Part shown: positions 1-9,224 of the stretch, piece by piece
Position numbering within the stretch: position 1 is the first letter of the stretch
How the letters are laid out: every line of letters begins with the position of its first letter
NCBI RefSeq assembly: GCF_019039105.1
Contig: NZ_JAHPIV010000014.1
Location: forward strand, 62,001-126,000
Source: Desertibacillus haloalkaliphilus
GTDB lineage: Bacteria > Bacillota > Bacilli > Bacillales > KJ1-10-99
Direction: 5' to 3'
Length of the DNA: 64,000 nucleotides
The notes under the pieces: generated by a model
What the model was told of the DNA's origin: nothing
The model's database searches: none
The model's input: only the letters and a program-made list of their open reading frames with translations
Position numbers and translations under genes: made by a program

Positions 1-198
1 CGGTTGTCAACGCCTCTCTTTGTATCTACGGTTTCAAGGTTAATAGATCCTCGCGATTGCTTAATTTCTCTAATATATTTAAGGACAAATTAATTCCGCT
101 TTAACTCCTGTTTTACCTTTTAAGGGGCCGGGACTATAATTGTTTAGGTTTTCTGCTATTTCTCCCTTCTTAAAAATAATAATATTATTGAATCCACT

Positions 199-726
199 TC
201 AATGGTTATGGGCTTTAGCTCGCTTAAAGTTGTCAGAATGTATGCCCGTCATAATACCGATAGTAATACTAATACTTAGAAATCCAGCAATATACCACAT
301 AATCACGTATGTAAAATCAATTCCGTATAAGAAAGAGCCACCTACAACAATTTGTCTGAATATTAATCCGCATAAGTATAGCTCAACTAAAACAACTCCA
401 ATTATATTTACAAGGTTTTTCTCCATACCAAAGCTCAATTTTATTAATAGGTTTATGATGATGAGAGAAATAGTATTTACTGCCACTGATATAAAAAGTA
501 TACTGATGCCCTCACTATCTAATAGTTGCTGAATTATATAAGGAGAGAATAGAAATGAAAAAATGCCCTTATCTTCAGCAAGTTGGTCAAACCATCGATT
601 TACCGCAAAGATGACTTGGAAAACGACTCCTATTAAACCGACCATAAAGAATGGAAAGAGGCAACCACCACCATTATTATTATCATCTGACGAGCCTAAC
701 CAGTATCCCAAAAAGAAATAAAACAT
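199..726 (-). CDS. Integral membrane protein, unknown function
   Basis: This 175-residue protein has about four hydrophobic segments, near residues 20-40, 68-95, 105-125 and 135-160. A short Asn/Gly-rich stretch lies after the first residues. A strong GGAGG site precedes the ATG. It lies 18 bases after the 745-1221 gene and is probably co-transcribed with it. I do not recognise a family. The membrane location is read from the sequence; any role is unknown. Confidence 0.75.
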   Translation of the reverse strand: MFYFFLGYWLGSSDDNNNGGGCLFPFFMVGLIGVVFQVIFAVNRWFDQLAEDKGIFSFLFSPYIIQQLLDSEGISILFISVAVNTISLIIINLLIKLSFGMEKNLVNIIGVVLVELYLCGLIFRQIVVGGSFLYGIDFTYVIMWYIAGFLSISITIGIMTGIHSDNFKRAKAHNH

Positions 727-744
727 AGGTTTCCTCCTTTATTA

Positions 745-1221
745 CTATTGTCCTCCTGATATAAAATCCTTATGATTGTTGATCTCCAACTCAGACAGCT
801 CAACACAACCTTCACATAAATCATCAATATTAATGTTTGTCGAGAACTCCGAGCATCTAATACAGTTAGATTTAACCGGTAAAACTTTCATTATCTTTAA
901 TTGGTCAATATCTAATTCTGTAAACCTACCATTCAAAGGATATTCTAAACTGCAAGTATGTCTAGTAACATTAACTATATCTACACCTTTTGATTTCCAG
1001 AATAAGATTGCAATTTGAATTTCATCTTTGCTTACTTGCTTAGGTAAGGATTTTAATTCATCGAAAGACATACAGTTAACAATAGAAACTTTAGCCCCAA
1101 TCTTTTCCCATTCCTCTTTTATATAACTAAACATCATATTATAAAGGGATGAATCAACACGATCTTCTATATCATCTGATCTTCTCTCAGGCATGATTTT
1201 TTGAAAAATTGACTTTATCAC
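745..1221 (-). CDS. Unknown protein with two CxxC pairs
   Basis: This 158-residue soluble protein starts at GTG after an AAGGGAG site. Near the C-terminus it has CIRC and, about 16 residues later, CEGC, which could form a small zinc site. The N-terminal half is mixed alpha/beta with no motif I can name. It sits between the DUF1173-like gene and a membrane protein gene on the same strand with short spacing, so an operon is likely. Function unknown. Confidence 0.7.
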   Translation of the reverse strand: MIKSIFQKIMPERRSDDIEDRVDSSLYNMMFSYIKEEWEKIGAKVSIVNCMSFDELKSLPKQVSKDEIQIAILFWKSKGVDIVNVTRHTCSLEYPLNGRFTELDIDQLKIMKVLPVKSNCIRCSEFSTNINIDDLCEGCVELSELEINNHKDFISGGQ

Positions 1222-1243
1222 ATTATCTACTCCCTTTCGTATT

Positions 1244-2422
1244 CTATTTATTAAAAAGTGTTTCTATAGACTCTGCACCATCCCACTCTAAATATCTATA
1301 ACCCCTCTTTTGATATACGTCAGCCTTTTGTTTCAATTTCTTTTGATAACCATCCTTGTTTTTCATTCCTGCTACTTCGATAATTGTTTGAGGATTTGTA
1401 TCATACAAAACCATATCTGGACGTTCGTCTAAAAACATATTTGTCACATTACCAATCAACGGCTTTAAAAAATGTCGCCTTTTCTTCACTAAATACTGAA
1501 TCATCGCTTCCTCGTAGGAAGACTCAACTGGTATTTTCGAATCTGATTCAGCTGGAACAAAAATGACCTTTTCTACTTTTAAGAAACGATCATCTTTATG
1601 CTCGTAATCTCTCCAGATAACCCAATACCCTTGTTTGACATGAATACGGCAAGAATCTAATGCTTCTTTGTACTTCCAATCGGGAACTCGTACATAGTCA
1701 ATAAATTCTTCATGGTTATCGAGGTTAAACAGCGGAATCTTAACCAAGAAATTGTGACTTTCATCTCGATCAAATGTTGCCTCTTTACTCCCCCAGCCGA
1801 TCAAAAGTTTTTGTCGATACCCTACGTTAAACCCTTGATTCGCAATAAATATCATCGATTTGAGTTGTTCTTTGTTCACCGTTGTTCGGCATGCCGATGC
1901 ATACAAATATTTGACAACCTCTCGCCGATTACGAGGTCGATATTGATGGAATCTTTGCTGTTGAAGAAGAGTATAAAAAAGCGTATGTAAGCTAGAATTC
2001 CCAAAGGTGATGGATGATCCAGATTTTTGTCTCGATTTATTTGGATCAGAAGAAAGTCTAGATTTATTAGATGCTTTCTTTTTCTTAAAATTCATGCGGC
2101 ACTCAATATTTTGCTCATCATCGATCTTAATCCCATGATGATGCGCAAGATTATGAAAACCATCAATTGCTAATGTACAAGTGAAATCGTGCTCTAACCC
2201 ATTCTCTTGATTGTTAGGGTTATTTCGTAAAACATACTTTCCAGTTTTTGATTTCATCACGTGAAGCTTTGGGTTATTTTTCTTATATCGACCTCGACAT
2301 AAACATTCAATGATAGCAGGTTGCTGACGATTAGAAGTATGCCATTGCTGATATAATTTTTTTATCTCATTTAGCTTACGACCACTTAACTCAATGACTT
2401 CATTGTCCACTCGAACTTCCAT
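1244..2422 (-). CDS. DUF1173-like plasmid protein, possible PD-(D/E)XK nuclease fold
   Basis: This 392-residue protein has an N-terminal Cys/His-containing part (CLCRGR near residue 41, a later HDFTC) resembling DUF1173, a family seen on conjugative and other plasmids. The C-terminal segment RPDMVLYDTNPQTIIEVAGM, followed by spaced lysines and a tyrosine, has the D...ExK-like look of a restriction-endonuclease-fold core. The middle is basic and Ser/Lys-rich. The start follows a GGGGGC site. The domain resemblance is from memory of the family; nuclease activity is inference. Confidence 0.6.
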   Translation of the reverse strand: MEVRVDNEVIELSGRKLNEIKKLYQQWHTSNRQQPAIIECLCRGRYKKNNPKLHVMKSKTGKYVLRNNPNNQENGLEHDFTCTLAIDGFHNLAHHHGIKIDDEQNIECRMNFKKKKASNKSRLSSDPNKSRQKSGSSITFGNSSLHTLFYTLLQQQRFHQYRPRNRREVVKYLYASACRTTVNKEQLKSMIFIANQGFNVGYRQKLLIGWGSKEATFDRDESHNFLVKIPLFNLDNHEEFIDYVRVPDWKYKEALDSCRIHVKQGYWVIWRDYEHKDDRFLKVEKVIFVPAESDSKIPVESSYEEAMIQYLVKKRRHFLKPLIGNVTNMFLDERPDMVLYDTNPQTIIEVAGMKNKDGYQKKLKQKADVYQKRGYRYLEWDGAESIETLFNK

Positions 2423-2580
2423 ATAGATGCCCCCCTTTTGATGACTGCTTTACCAATAACGGTTAGACGGTTATACTATGTTATGTAAACAAGTGGTGTT
2501 TTTAGTGGGGAAATATACGAAATGGTGGTTTCTGCTCTCTACAGCCATAGATTAAAAGCAGGACCATCTACTCGTATATC

Positions 2581-2778
2581 TCAAATTGTATAATTGAAGT
2601 ACCACAAACTTAGATTCGGCTTATCTTTTGGATCAAACTCTTCGACTGGCATCGAACGATATTCTTCTAACTCTTTATCCGTTAACTTATACGTGATAAC
2701 TTTCCCAGGCTTTGTGAATTTCTCATTTGTAACCGTCTTAATTTCAGCATAATTTGGAATTAGTTTTAGGACTGACAT
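2581..2778 (-). CDS. Small unknown protein, 65 aa
   Basis: A short charged protein with a good GGAGG site upstream of its ATG. It follows the FbpA-like mini-gene by about 20 bases and is probably in the same transcript. The C-terminal half is acidic. No transmembrane segment or known motif is visible. Confidence 0.6.
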   Translation of the reverse strand: MSVLKLIPNYAEIKTVTNEKFTKPGKVITYKLTDKELEEYRSMPVEEFDPKDKPNLSLWYFNYTI

Positions 2779-2797
2779 TTACAACAACCTCCAATAA

Positions 2798-2935
2798 TTA
2801 TCCTGCTCTTTTCATTGCATCTACTAATAACGTTGTTAATTCATCGTTATCAAGCTCGTATAGCTGTCTACCTTCGCTATTCTTATAAACTTCCAATTCA
2901 ATGAGTTGTTGAATCAATTGATCTTTGTCGTTCAT
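2798..2935 (-). CDS. FbpA-like small protein, 45 aa
   Basis: Reading the minus strand gives MNDKDQLIQQLIELEVYK, then QLYELDNDELTTLLV and a basic end. The pattern of a short helix, 'hxKxxGRQLYEL' and a second amphipathic helix resembles the small Fur-regulated basic protein FbpA family of Bacilli. An AGAGGG site precedes two adjacent ATGs; the second is used here. Similarity is by eye only. Confidence 0.55.
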   Translation of the reverse strand: MNDKDQLIQQLIELEVYKNSEGRQLYELDNDELTTLLVDAMKRAG

Positions 2936-2967
2936 CATTAACCCTCTAAAACATTTTCATCTTTTGG

Positions 2968-3270
2968 TTAAGCAGCCGAAAGATGTTGAAGAGCCGTTTG
3001 AATAGCACCCGTTGCACCCCGACCTTCTTGATAACAAATCTGTTTGCCAAATTTATTCGCCATCTCCTTTGCTACACCCATTGAAGAATGAGAACATGCA
3101 CCCAACAGAATCACAACACAATCAGCTTTACGAATCATGTTTCGTAATTCCTTTTTGATTGGAGAAACTGCTTTACCGTCGTGGAATAATACATCGCAGC
3201 CGTTCTTCTTACCGATTTTTTGAAACGTTTGATACTGTGTTCCACCAATAATCGCAATTGTTTTGTTCAT
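2968..3270 (-). CDS. DUF2325 family protein
   Basis: This 100-residue Rossmann-like protein starts with the beta-strand/glycine loop IAIIGGTQ. It contains ADCVVILLGACSHSSM, the conserved 'SHS' motif typical of DUF2325. This family often occurs on mobile elements; its biochemical role is not established as far as I know. The start follows a GGGAGG site. Confidence 0.7.
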   Translation of the reverse strand: MNKTIAIIGGTQYQTFQKIGKKNGCDVLFHDGKAVSPIKKELRNMIRKADCVVILLGACSHSSMGVAKEMANKFGKQICYQEGRGATGAIQTALQHLSAA

Positions 3271-3367
3271 AGCAAAAAGCCTCCCTTTCCCTATTAAATA
3301 AACTTTAATAAATAGTTAACTAATTGAAATTATAGTCTGGAAAGGGAGAGCTGTCAATACGTCTAAT

Positions 3368-3976
3368 TTATTTCCACAAACCTACTTGATTTTGTCTTGC
3401 TTCAATTTCTAAGGATTCAAATACGTGAGCATACGTGGTATTCGGTTCGATTGCCATCACCGTAGCTAAACCTTGTTCTACTAAAAGTGCATTCAGCATC
3501 ACTAAGACACCATCTTCTTCGATATCAATCCATACATAGCCCAAGGTGCGTTCATACATATCTTCTAGATGCTCGGGGTTATATTCTACATACAAACTTC
3601 TGCTATGAATCATATTCTCGGTATAGTCCGTTGCTTCGATTGCAAACGGTTCAGGTTCTTCCTTCGTGTCATAATTCATTTCAGGTGTGTCTATACCTGT
3701 GAAACGAACTCTTCCATCTGAATTAAAAGCAGTTTCTTCACTGAGTGTTAAGGTATCCCCATCATTGATTAGACTTACCTCAACTTCTTTCATCGGAAGT
3801 TGAGGTTCAACGGGCCAAAATGAATAGCTTGAAGATTCGGCATCTTGATCCTTCACCTGTTCAGTTTGTTCTTCACTCTCACTTTCACCTGTTGCATGTT
3901 CAATAGGGTCAAACTCATTGGCACAACCAGTAATAAGACCGGTTGATAGTAATAATGGAATCATTGCTTTTCTCAT
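3368..3976 (-). CDS. Lipoprotein with thermonuclease (SNase-like) domain
   Basis: This is an extracytoplasmic nuclease-type protein of about 202 residues. The start is the ATG after AAGGAG (an in-frame GTG lies nine bases upstream). A signal peptide ends in the lipobox LITGC. After an acidic linker, an OB-fold domain carries VSLINDGDTLTL, VRFTGIDTPE, RTLGYVW and a C-terminal NQVGLWK, all typical of staphylococcal-nuclease-like proteins. The Asp of DGDTL, the Arg in VRFTGID and the Glu of DTPE match the usual catalytic region. It should be membrane-anchored outside the cell, cutting DNA or RNA. Confidence 0.85.
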   Translation of the reverse strand: MRKAMIPLLLSTGLITGCANEFDPIEHATGESESEEQTEQVKDQDAESSSYSFWPVEPQLPMKEVEVSLINDGDTLTLSEETAFNSDGRVRFTGIDTPEMNYDTKEEPEPFAIEATDYTENMIHSRSLYVEYNPEHLEDMYERTLGYVWIDIEEDGVLVMLNALLVEQGLATVMAIEPNTTYAHVFESLEIEARQNQVGLWK

Positions 3977-3978
3977 TG

Positions 3979-4179
3979 TTAACACTCCTTATAGATTAAA
4001 GTTACATATTTCCTTGATACACAAAGACTAAAATAAGTAAGTATGGCTGACAGCCCCAACACCACTAACCCACCAAAGGTATAAGAGATAAATAATAAGT
4101 AAATGCCTGCCAAGACCAACATAATGTTGCTTATTGATGCTGTGAACAGACAGCAAAAGACACTAATGTGAGTATTCAT
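3979..4179 (-). CDS. Small membrane protein, 66 aa
   Basis: The start is set at the ATG after GGGAGAGG, giving a protein beginning MNTHISVF; a longer reading lacks a ribosome site. Two hydrophobic helices fill residues 5-27 and 30-50. It is packed between the response regulator and the lipoprotein nuclease gene with almost no gap, so these three genes look like one operon. Function unknown. Confidence 0.65.
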   Translation of the reverse strand: MNTHISVFCCLFTASISNIMLVLAGIYLLFISYTFGGLVVLGLSAILTYFSLCVSRKYVTLIYKEC

Positions 4180-4180
4180 G

Positions 4181-4849
4181 TTAAACCTCTCCCTCCATTT
4201 CAATTTGGACCCACCCTTTTTTTATGGCTGTAACTGCAGCGGTTGTACGGTCATTTACATTGATTTTTTTCATCAGATTGTTTACGTGATTTTTTACTGT
4301 GGAACTCGAAATGAGAAGTCTTTCCCCTATTTCTCTATTACTTAATCCGTGCACTAATAGCTCTAAGACTTGGTATTCTCGTTTCGAAAATTGTTTAGGG
4401 GGTTGAAAGTTTCTACTCTGCCCCCCATTCGATATACGAAGGTAATCATGTAGTAGAATATTTGTAGCCTTGTGGTGCATGTATGACTGACCATTCCGAA
4501 CAACATTTATCGCATGTATAAATGTTTCGACATACACATCTTTCAGTAAAAATCCTAATACTCCATTTTTGACAAACTGCATTACCTCTTCATCCTCGGC
4601 AACACTTGATACAATAATCATTTTTGAAAGTGGTAATTCCTTCTTGATTAATTCAATGACCGTAAAAACATTCAGGTATTCACAGTCTCGATCTAATAAA
4701 ATAATGGACGGTTCAAACTGTATAACTTTTTCCATGTTCCAACTACCAGCCGATAAAATATCAAACGTTCCTGTAATTGATAAGATTTTTTTCAAACCTT
4801 CTCTGAAAGATAAATGATCGTCGATGACTGCAATTTTTTCTTTTTTCAT
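4181..4849 (-). CDS. LuxR/NarL-type response regulator
   Basis: This 222-residue protein has a complete receiver domain: the acidic pair in AVIDDH, the phospho-acceptor Asp in ILLDRD, the Ser pair in IIVSS and the Lys in LLKDVY. A LuxR-type helix-turn-helix follows at about residues 150-210 (FSKREYQVLELL, STVKNHVNNLMKKI). It should act as a phosphorylation-controlled transcription factor. No histidine kinase gene is next to it. The gene is preceded by a promoter and a structured, terminator-like leader shared with the CheY gene at 35.8 kb. Confidence 0.88.
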   Translation of the reverse strand: MKKEKIAVIDDHLSFREGLKKILSITGTFDILSAGSWNMEKVIQFEPSIILLDRDCEYLNVFTVIELIKKELPLSKMIIVSSVAEDEEVMQFVKNGVLGFLLKDVYVETFIHAINVVRNGQSYMHHKATNILLHDYLRISNGGQSRNFQPPKQFSKREYQVLELLVHGLSNREIGERLLISSSTVKNHVNNLMKKINVNDRTTAAVTAIKKGWVQIEMEGEV

Positions 4850-4867
4850 ATATCAAAACTCCTTTAT

Positions 4868-5042
4868 AACGACGCAAAAAACCCCACGCTAAAATAAACA
4901 CACACTTGAGCTGTGTATTTATTAGCGTGGGGCGTCCCATTACTAATGAATTGATTTATTTTTTTAGAAGACGATTCGATGAATACCTTTAATTATATTA
5001 AATAACAAATTATAGTATATCATTTATAAATTATTCAATCAA
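4868..5042 (-). promoter_or_regulatory. Promoter and GGGACGCCCC leader with terminator-like hairpin
   Basis: On the minus strand a TTGATT box (5037-5042) and a TATACT box (5014-5019) are 17 bases apart. After about 70 bases comes ATGGGACGCCCCAC (to 4939). A long hairpin follows, pairing CCCCACGCT with AGCGTGGGG, and ends in TTTTTTGCG at 4882-4875, just upstream of the response regulator start. This has the form of an attenuator. Leader B at 35.9 kb shares the ATGGGACGCCCCAC block. Confidence 0.7.
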
Positions 5043-5158
5043 TTAACTCAGTGAACTGAAAGACCCTCTATTTTAATCACTTCTAATAAATATTACAGCT
5101 AGCATTCTTGCATCTCGATGTCATACTCGGTCCACTTATTTTAAAGGTTGAAAGACAA

Positions 5159-6007
5159 TTATTGATTATCAGCATTTTTATTTAGTCTTCCTTTTTTAAG
5201 CAAATCATCTCCTCTAACACCTCTTTGATATCTTCTTTTAACAGTAGAGAAAGGTAGTCCTGCTTCTTTAGCCCATTGATTCATTGTTTTCTTTTCTCCG
5301 TTAATTTCGATAAGGAATTTGTGTTTATAGATTGTTCCTACTGGAGCTAACAAATTTTCTTCTGAGCACTCGGTATAAAGTCTTCTTTGGATCGTTTTAT
5401 AAGGTAAGCCGCTTATTTCTGCCCATTCAGCTAGAGTTTTAGTTTCTCCTTTAATTGTTATATATCGACTTGTCCTTTTGTTTCTGGCTTGTTCAATATC
5501 AGTACTCCATTTACAGTTTTTCGGTTCGTAATTCCCGTCTACATTTATACGATCAATCGTTAAACCTTCTTTATAGCCATTCTCCTTGGCCCATTCTGCA
5601 AAAACCTCAAAATCTTTCCATTCATCACAAACTGTTATTCCTCTTCCACCATATCTATCATAATGTCCCAGGGTTTTATTCGTGCATCTTTGGAGCATTT
5701 GAGTCCAAATGTTATATAATCTAGTCCACCTCATTCCGTGGGTTTTATTTGCTTCTTCTATTTTTAGAAAGGCGCAGTTCTCGGGATAATAGCCATCTTC
5801 CTTGTCTTTTCTTACTAATTGTAAACCTTCTTTATAACCATTTTGCTTGGCCCAATTAACAAAAGCTACAGGGTCATCTTTCCACTCATCGCAGATCCAT
5901 ATTTCTCCCTTTTTATGATGATTACCCTTATTACTGCTATAGCACTTAACTCGCATCGATTTCCAAATTTTATATATTTTTGTTCTGCTTAATCCGTGTT
6001 TAAACAT
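5159..6007 (-). CDS. Phage-type DNA-binding protein, HNH/homing-endonuclease-like
   Basis: This 282-residue protein begins at the ATG after GGGAGGTGC. Residues about 100-170 carry YGGRGITVCDEWKDF and GLTIDRINVDGNYEPKNC, typical of phage proteins related to HNH or NUMOD-bearing homing endonucleases. An earlier degenerate copy of the same unit lies near residues 40-80. The C-terminus has two repeats of 'KTxxxWAxxxGLPxxTxxRR', which look like small helix-turn-helix units. I do not see a clear HNH catalytic triad, so it may bind DNA without cutting. Confidence 0.6.
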   Translation of the reverse strand: MFKHGLSRTKIYKIWKSMRVKCYSSNKGNHHKKGEIWICDEWKDDPVAFVNWAKQNGYKEGLQLVRKDKEDGYYPENCAFLKIEEANKTHGMRWTRLYNIWTQMLQRCTNKTLGHYDRYGGRGITVCDEWKDFEVFAEWAKENGYKEGLTIDRINVDGNYEPKNCKWSTDIEQARNKRTSRYITIKGETKTLAEWAEISGLPYKTIQRRLYTECSEENLLAPVGTIYKHKFLIEINGEKKTMNQWAKEAGLPFSTVKRRYQRGVRGDDLLKKGRLNKNADNQ

Positions 6008-6232
6008 TATTAGCACCTCCCTATATCATTTATTCTAATTGGTTCTCAATTCTTAATCTTGGACACTTTGTTTAAGAAAGTTCCTCATCTTACTTATCAC
6101 TTCCATTAATGAAATACTACGATATTAAATATATATCAAACATGATTTAAATGAGTGTCTTTAAATAGATTGTTCTGCTCAAAAGACAAACAGCAGCAAC
6201 CACACATGACTACTCCTGTTATCAAAAAGAAA

Positions 6233-6607
6233 TTATAATTTCATATATAGGGAAAAAGCGGCACCGCGGATCATACTCTCATTAATCGGATAGGCTTCGT
6301 CTATGACAATCGCGTGCCGTTCTTCTTCTTCAATAATACGCATAATATCATTATCTTTTTGAAGCTGTCGGGCAACATGTTTCGTAACGGTTATGAAATG
6401 AATCGTATTACTATCACAATCAATAATTACGATAAAAGCAATTTTCTTATCTTCTTGGTTGTCGGTGATCTGCACCGTTCCGACATCATCATAGTAATCA
6501 TGATACTCAATGAACAGTTCCTGTTGTTCTTCTAGCTTTTGGATGTGGGGTATGATTGACTTTTCTACCTTATACCCATTAAGGTCAGTTATGTTTGAAT
6601 TCGACAT
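6233..6607 (-). CDS. Unknown acidic protein
   Basis: This 124-residue protein starts at the ATG after GAAAGG (protein MSNSNITDL); an in-frame upstream ATG lacks a site. It is acidic with alternating strands and no membrane segment. It is the last gene of a cluster of four running from 8418 to 6233. Function unknown. Confidence 0.6.
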   Translation of the reverse strand: MSNSNITDLNGYKVEKSIIPHIQKLEEQQELFIEYHDYYDDVGTVQITDNQEDKKIAFIVIIDCDSNTIHFITVTKHVARQLQKDNDIMRIIEEEERHAIVIDEAYPINESMIRGAAFSLYMKL

Positions 6608-6638
6608 ATGTACTACACCTTTCATTATTAATTTATAA

Positions 6639-7031
6639 TTACTTTTTTATTTGGAATTTTGCATTTAAGATTATTTGAGGTCTTTCACTTGCGTTAGTGA
6701 GTGGCGTAAAGGTTCCATTTCCCACCTGATCGACATGGGTCATTTCAATCTCTTCAGCCAGAAATTCTAAATAAATCATCAACAAAGGATAAATACGTGG
6801 TGTTCCTTGCGAGAATGTATCACTCGGAGCACCATGTTTATTAATGAGATTTTCACAAATTTCTTTTGCGTTTAACCCCTTATTTATGCCATCAATGATT
6901 CGGTCATAATAAACAGGCCCAAAACTACGAACCATCTTAGGTAATTTGCTTGCTACATCATCTTTTTGTGATAAGTTTTCATCGTCTTTCGTATTGGGAG
7001 CAGGTTCCCCAAACAAACTTAATTGTTCCAT
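6639..7031 (-). CDS. Unknown protein with N-terminal clamp-binding-like motif
   Basis: This 130-residue protein begins MEQLSLFGEP. QLSLF matches the bacterial beta-sliding-clamp binding consensus. The rest is helical with KEICENLINKHG in the middle, a possible DNA-binding helix pair. It overlaps the tandem-HTH gene by 13 bases, so translation is probably coupled. A link to DNA replication or repair is inference from the motif. Confidence 0.65.
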   Translation of the reverse strand: MEQLSLFGEPAPNTKDDENLSQKDDVASKLPKMVRSFGPVYYDRIIDGINKGLNAKEICENLINKHGAPSDTFSQGTPRIYPLLMIYLEFLAEEIEMTHVDQVGNGTFTPLTNASERPQIILNAKFQIKK

Positions 7032-8020
7032 CCATTAGATCCTCCTTGTTTCAAATGTTGTTGTGGATTTCCCAGCAACTTATGTGCAACAAACTCCTCT
7101 AAAGACATACCGAGATCCTTTGCTTCTTTTTTCAACCGTTCTTTTTTTTCAGATGGAATATACGTCTTAATGATTTCTAAGTCACTATCGATAAATAGTT
7201 CATCTGGTAATAGCGTGAGCTTCCCTTCAGTTAAGTGTTGCTGTATCAAAGCTACTTCCTCATGGTCAACGTTTGGATCAAGCGGTAGTAACGTCGGCTT
7301 AACTTTGACTTTAATTGCATGTTCCTCATGGATTATCTTCATATTTTTGGGGCCGACGGTTTTAATGAAGAAATCAAGTAAAGAATACACTGGTGAGTTT
7401 ACGTGTGAAGGATTCGGAAATGTAAATGTGACATACCCTCTCTTTTGGTTCATTTTAACATGAGGCAACTCGATGAGAGGCTCATACCCTTTCTCTTTTA
7501 AATCATCCGTATGGATCTCTTCGTGTGATGTCGTCACAGCAATCCCTTCCCCATCTGAGAACTCCATAATTCTAGCAAAGTCATTTGTCTTGGTGTTCCT
7601 AAAAGGTTGAAACAGAAAGAATCCCGTTTTCCTTGAGTAAAAAGCACTTTTCTCCCTTTTTTTCTGGAGAAATGTAGATTTAAATAATTCAAAGTCCTCC
7701 TCACAAACAAAGTTACGCACTCGTCCACGATACTCTTTTTGGAATGATGGTAATCGACTATTATGGATATAGTTTAAAATGGTGTTGATGGACACACCTA
7801 GATTGTCCGCCATATCCTTCGTTGTCAGTCCAGGCTTCTCAAACTCTTGGCTAATTCGTTCCACTTCTTCAAATGAAAAGCGATAACCACCATGAATATG
7901 CTTGTGTTTTTTGTTATATGGGTGAAATTTCCCATTTTTAATATGATTATAAACAGCTGGTTCACTGATATTTAGCATGGATGCTACGTCTTTGATTGTG
8001 AAAAAGTCATTACTTTTCAT
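7019..8020 (-). CDS. Tandem excisionase/MerR-like HTH protein
   Basis: This 333-residue protein has two consecutive helix-turn-helix units at the N-terminus: TIKDVASMLNISEPAVYNHI near residue 8 and TTKDMADNLGVSINTILNYI near residue 64. A large middle domain follows. The C-terminal KEAKDLGMSLEEFVAHKLLG looks like a ribbon-helix-helix segment. The gene overlaps its neighbours at both ends (ATGA overlap with 8017-8418). It may be a plasmid regulator or maintenance protein; no ParA partner is visible. Confidence 0.65.
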   Translation of the reverse strand: MKSNDFFTIKDVASMLNISEPAVYNHIKNGKFHPYNKKHKHIHGGYRFSFEEVERISQEFEKPGLTTKDMADNLGVSINTILNYIHNSRLPSFQKEYRGRVRNFVCEEDFELFKSTFLQKKREKSAFYSRKTGFFLFQPFRNTKTNDFARIMEFSDGEGIAVTTSHEEIHTDDLKEKGYEPLIELPHVKMNQKRGYVTFTFPNPSHVNSPVYSLLDFFIKTVGPKNMKIIHEEHAIKVKVKPTLLPLDPNVDHEEVALIQQHLTEGKLTLLPDELFIDSDLEIIKTYIPSEKKERLKKEAKDLGMSLEEFVAHKLLGNPQQHLKQGGSNGWNN

Positions 8021-8418
8021 GCTTGCTCACTCGCCTTCTCTAAATCTTTTATAAAATGACTAGGGTGATCCGTAAGCAACTTTCCACTTTTCGGTTTGTA
8101 CTCTAATCTTTGTAGTAGAGATATAAATTTACTTCCTTTGACAGACTCAATTTCGATACCATTAAAACCTAAAGATGTGGCAATCGATTCAATCTCTTTC
8201 AATAGATTTAATCGAACAGAATCTAATCGTAGATGAAAAAGAAATACAACTAATTGCTGGTTCGGTCCAGACTTTAGTAAAAGATAACTATCTTCACCGT
8301 ATATCCGCACGCTATTAACCGATTCTTCGACTCTTTTGATGTATGATTCCGATTTAAAAATCTCAATAATCGGCTTAATATCAGATTTTTTGATTTGAAT
8401 AAACATAAAATCACTCAA
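8017..8418 (-). CDS. Unknown protein of the HTH cluster
   Basis: This 133-residue mixed alpha/beta protein has its stop overlapping the start of the tandem-HTH gene. The likely start is TTG; an ATG four codons inside is an alternative, and neither has a strong ribosome site. The layout is loosely reminiscent of a small GNAT-like fold, but I cannot identify conserved acetyl-CoA motifs. Function unknown. Confidence 0.55.
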   Translation of the reverse strand: MSDFMFIQIKKSDIKPIIEIFKSESYIKRVEESVNSVRIYGEDSYLLLKSGPNQQLVVFLFHLRLDSVRLNLLKEIESIATSLGFNGIEIESVKGSKFISLLQRLEYKPKSGKLLTDHPSHFIKDLEKASEQA

Positions 8419-8478
8419 TTCTTAACGTATTTAAACAAACGTTTAATTAATGATTCTTCTATATTAGGTAAAATACGA

Positions 8479-9102
8479 CTACAACTCCTTTTTATTAAAC
8501 GGTTGAAATAAACGAACACCTTTTTTGTTGAACAACCGCATATCAGCTATTAAATGGGACAAATACCCGATAACCCCTGATAGCATAACACCTTGTAGAC
8601 CTAATGATTTTTCTAACTCAAATACAATCCAACCAAAAGCAACTAACCCTAAAACTGAGTGCGTCAAACCTCTATGGGATAATTGAGATGCAATAGCGGT
8701 ATATAGTCCAAAACCAAGTAACCACCATTCCTCTATAGTAAAGCCCGCAATTATAAAAGCTACCCCAGTAACAAATAACAGCACTTTTGGTGTAAGAACT
8801 ATACGAGGTAGGATCAGCAATGAAAAACCAAGTGTACCACCTATCCATTGCTGATATCCAACGCCTTTCCAAAACGCATATCCCATGATTGCCAATCCAA
8901 CCAACGTGAACAAGCTATAGATCAATGTTCGGTAAAAAGTAAGTTTGTTTCGAAGTTTTCCATTCGTATCTAAATCAGGTACTAATCCCGCTATAGCACT
9001 TGTTGCTACGATGGCTATCGTTTCATTTGAAGTGAAATCTCCTACTTGTGAAATAGCAACTCCACAAGCAGTACCAATGATTAAGTGACTACTCCCTCTC
9101 AT
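8479..9102 (-). CDS. YdjM-like membrane metal-dependent hydrolase
   Basis: The start is set at the ATG after GGAGG (protein MRGSSHLI), giving 207 residues. Five or six hydrophobic helices alternate with conserved polar motifs: SSHLIIG, LVPDLDTNG, SHRGLTHS and YLSHLIADM. His/Asp pairs at membrane borders are typical of the YdjM/DUF457 family of membrane-bound metal-dependent hydrolases. In Bacillus such genes can be under SOS control. Substrate unknown. Confidence 0.8.
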   Translation of the reverse strand: MRGSSHLIIGTACGVAISQVGDFTSNETIAIVATSAIAGLVPDLDTNGKLRNKLTFYRTLIYSLFTLVGLAIMGYAFWKGVGYQQWIGGTLGFSLLILPRIVLTPKVLLFVTGVAFIIAGFTIEEWWLLGFGLYTAIASQLSHRGLTHSVLGLVAFGWIVFELEKSLGLQGVMLSGVIGYLSHLIADMRLFNKKGVRLFQPFNKKEL

Positions 9103-9224
9103 TTTTTCCTCCCAAATCAATGCGAATAATGGTTGGTTTCTAGATTGATGTGTTAAACCCAACCATTTATATACTCTAAACTAATTTTCTCTCAGGACTC
9201 CTGAGAAACATCCACTTTTTGTCA

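Noticed and set aside
1-185. Minus-strand coding-like remnant at the window edge
   Set aside because: Short pieces such as YIREIKQSRGSINLETVD look protein-coding but are in shifted frames with no start; the rest lies outside the window, so I do not annotate it.
140-532. Plus-strand frame over the first membrane protein gene
   Set aside because: It is the shadow of the minus-strand gene at 199-726, which has a better ribosome site.
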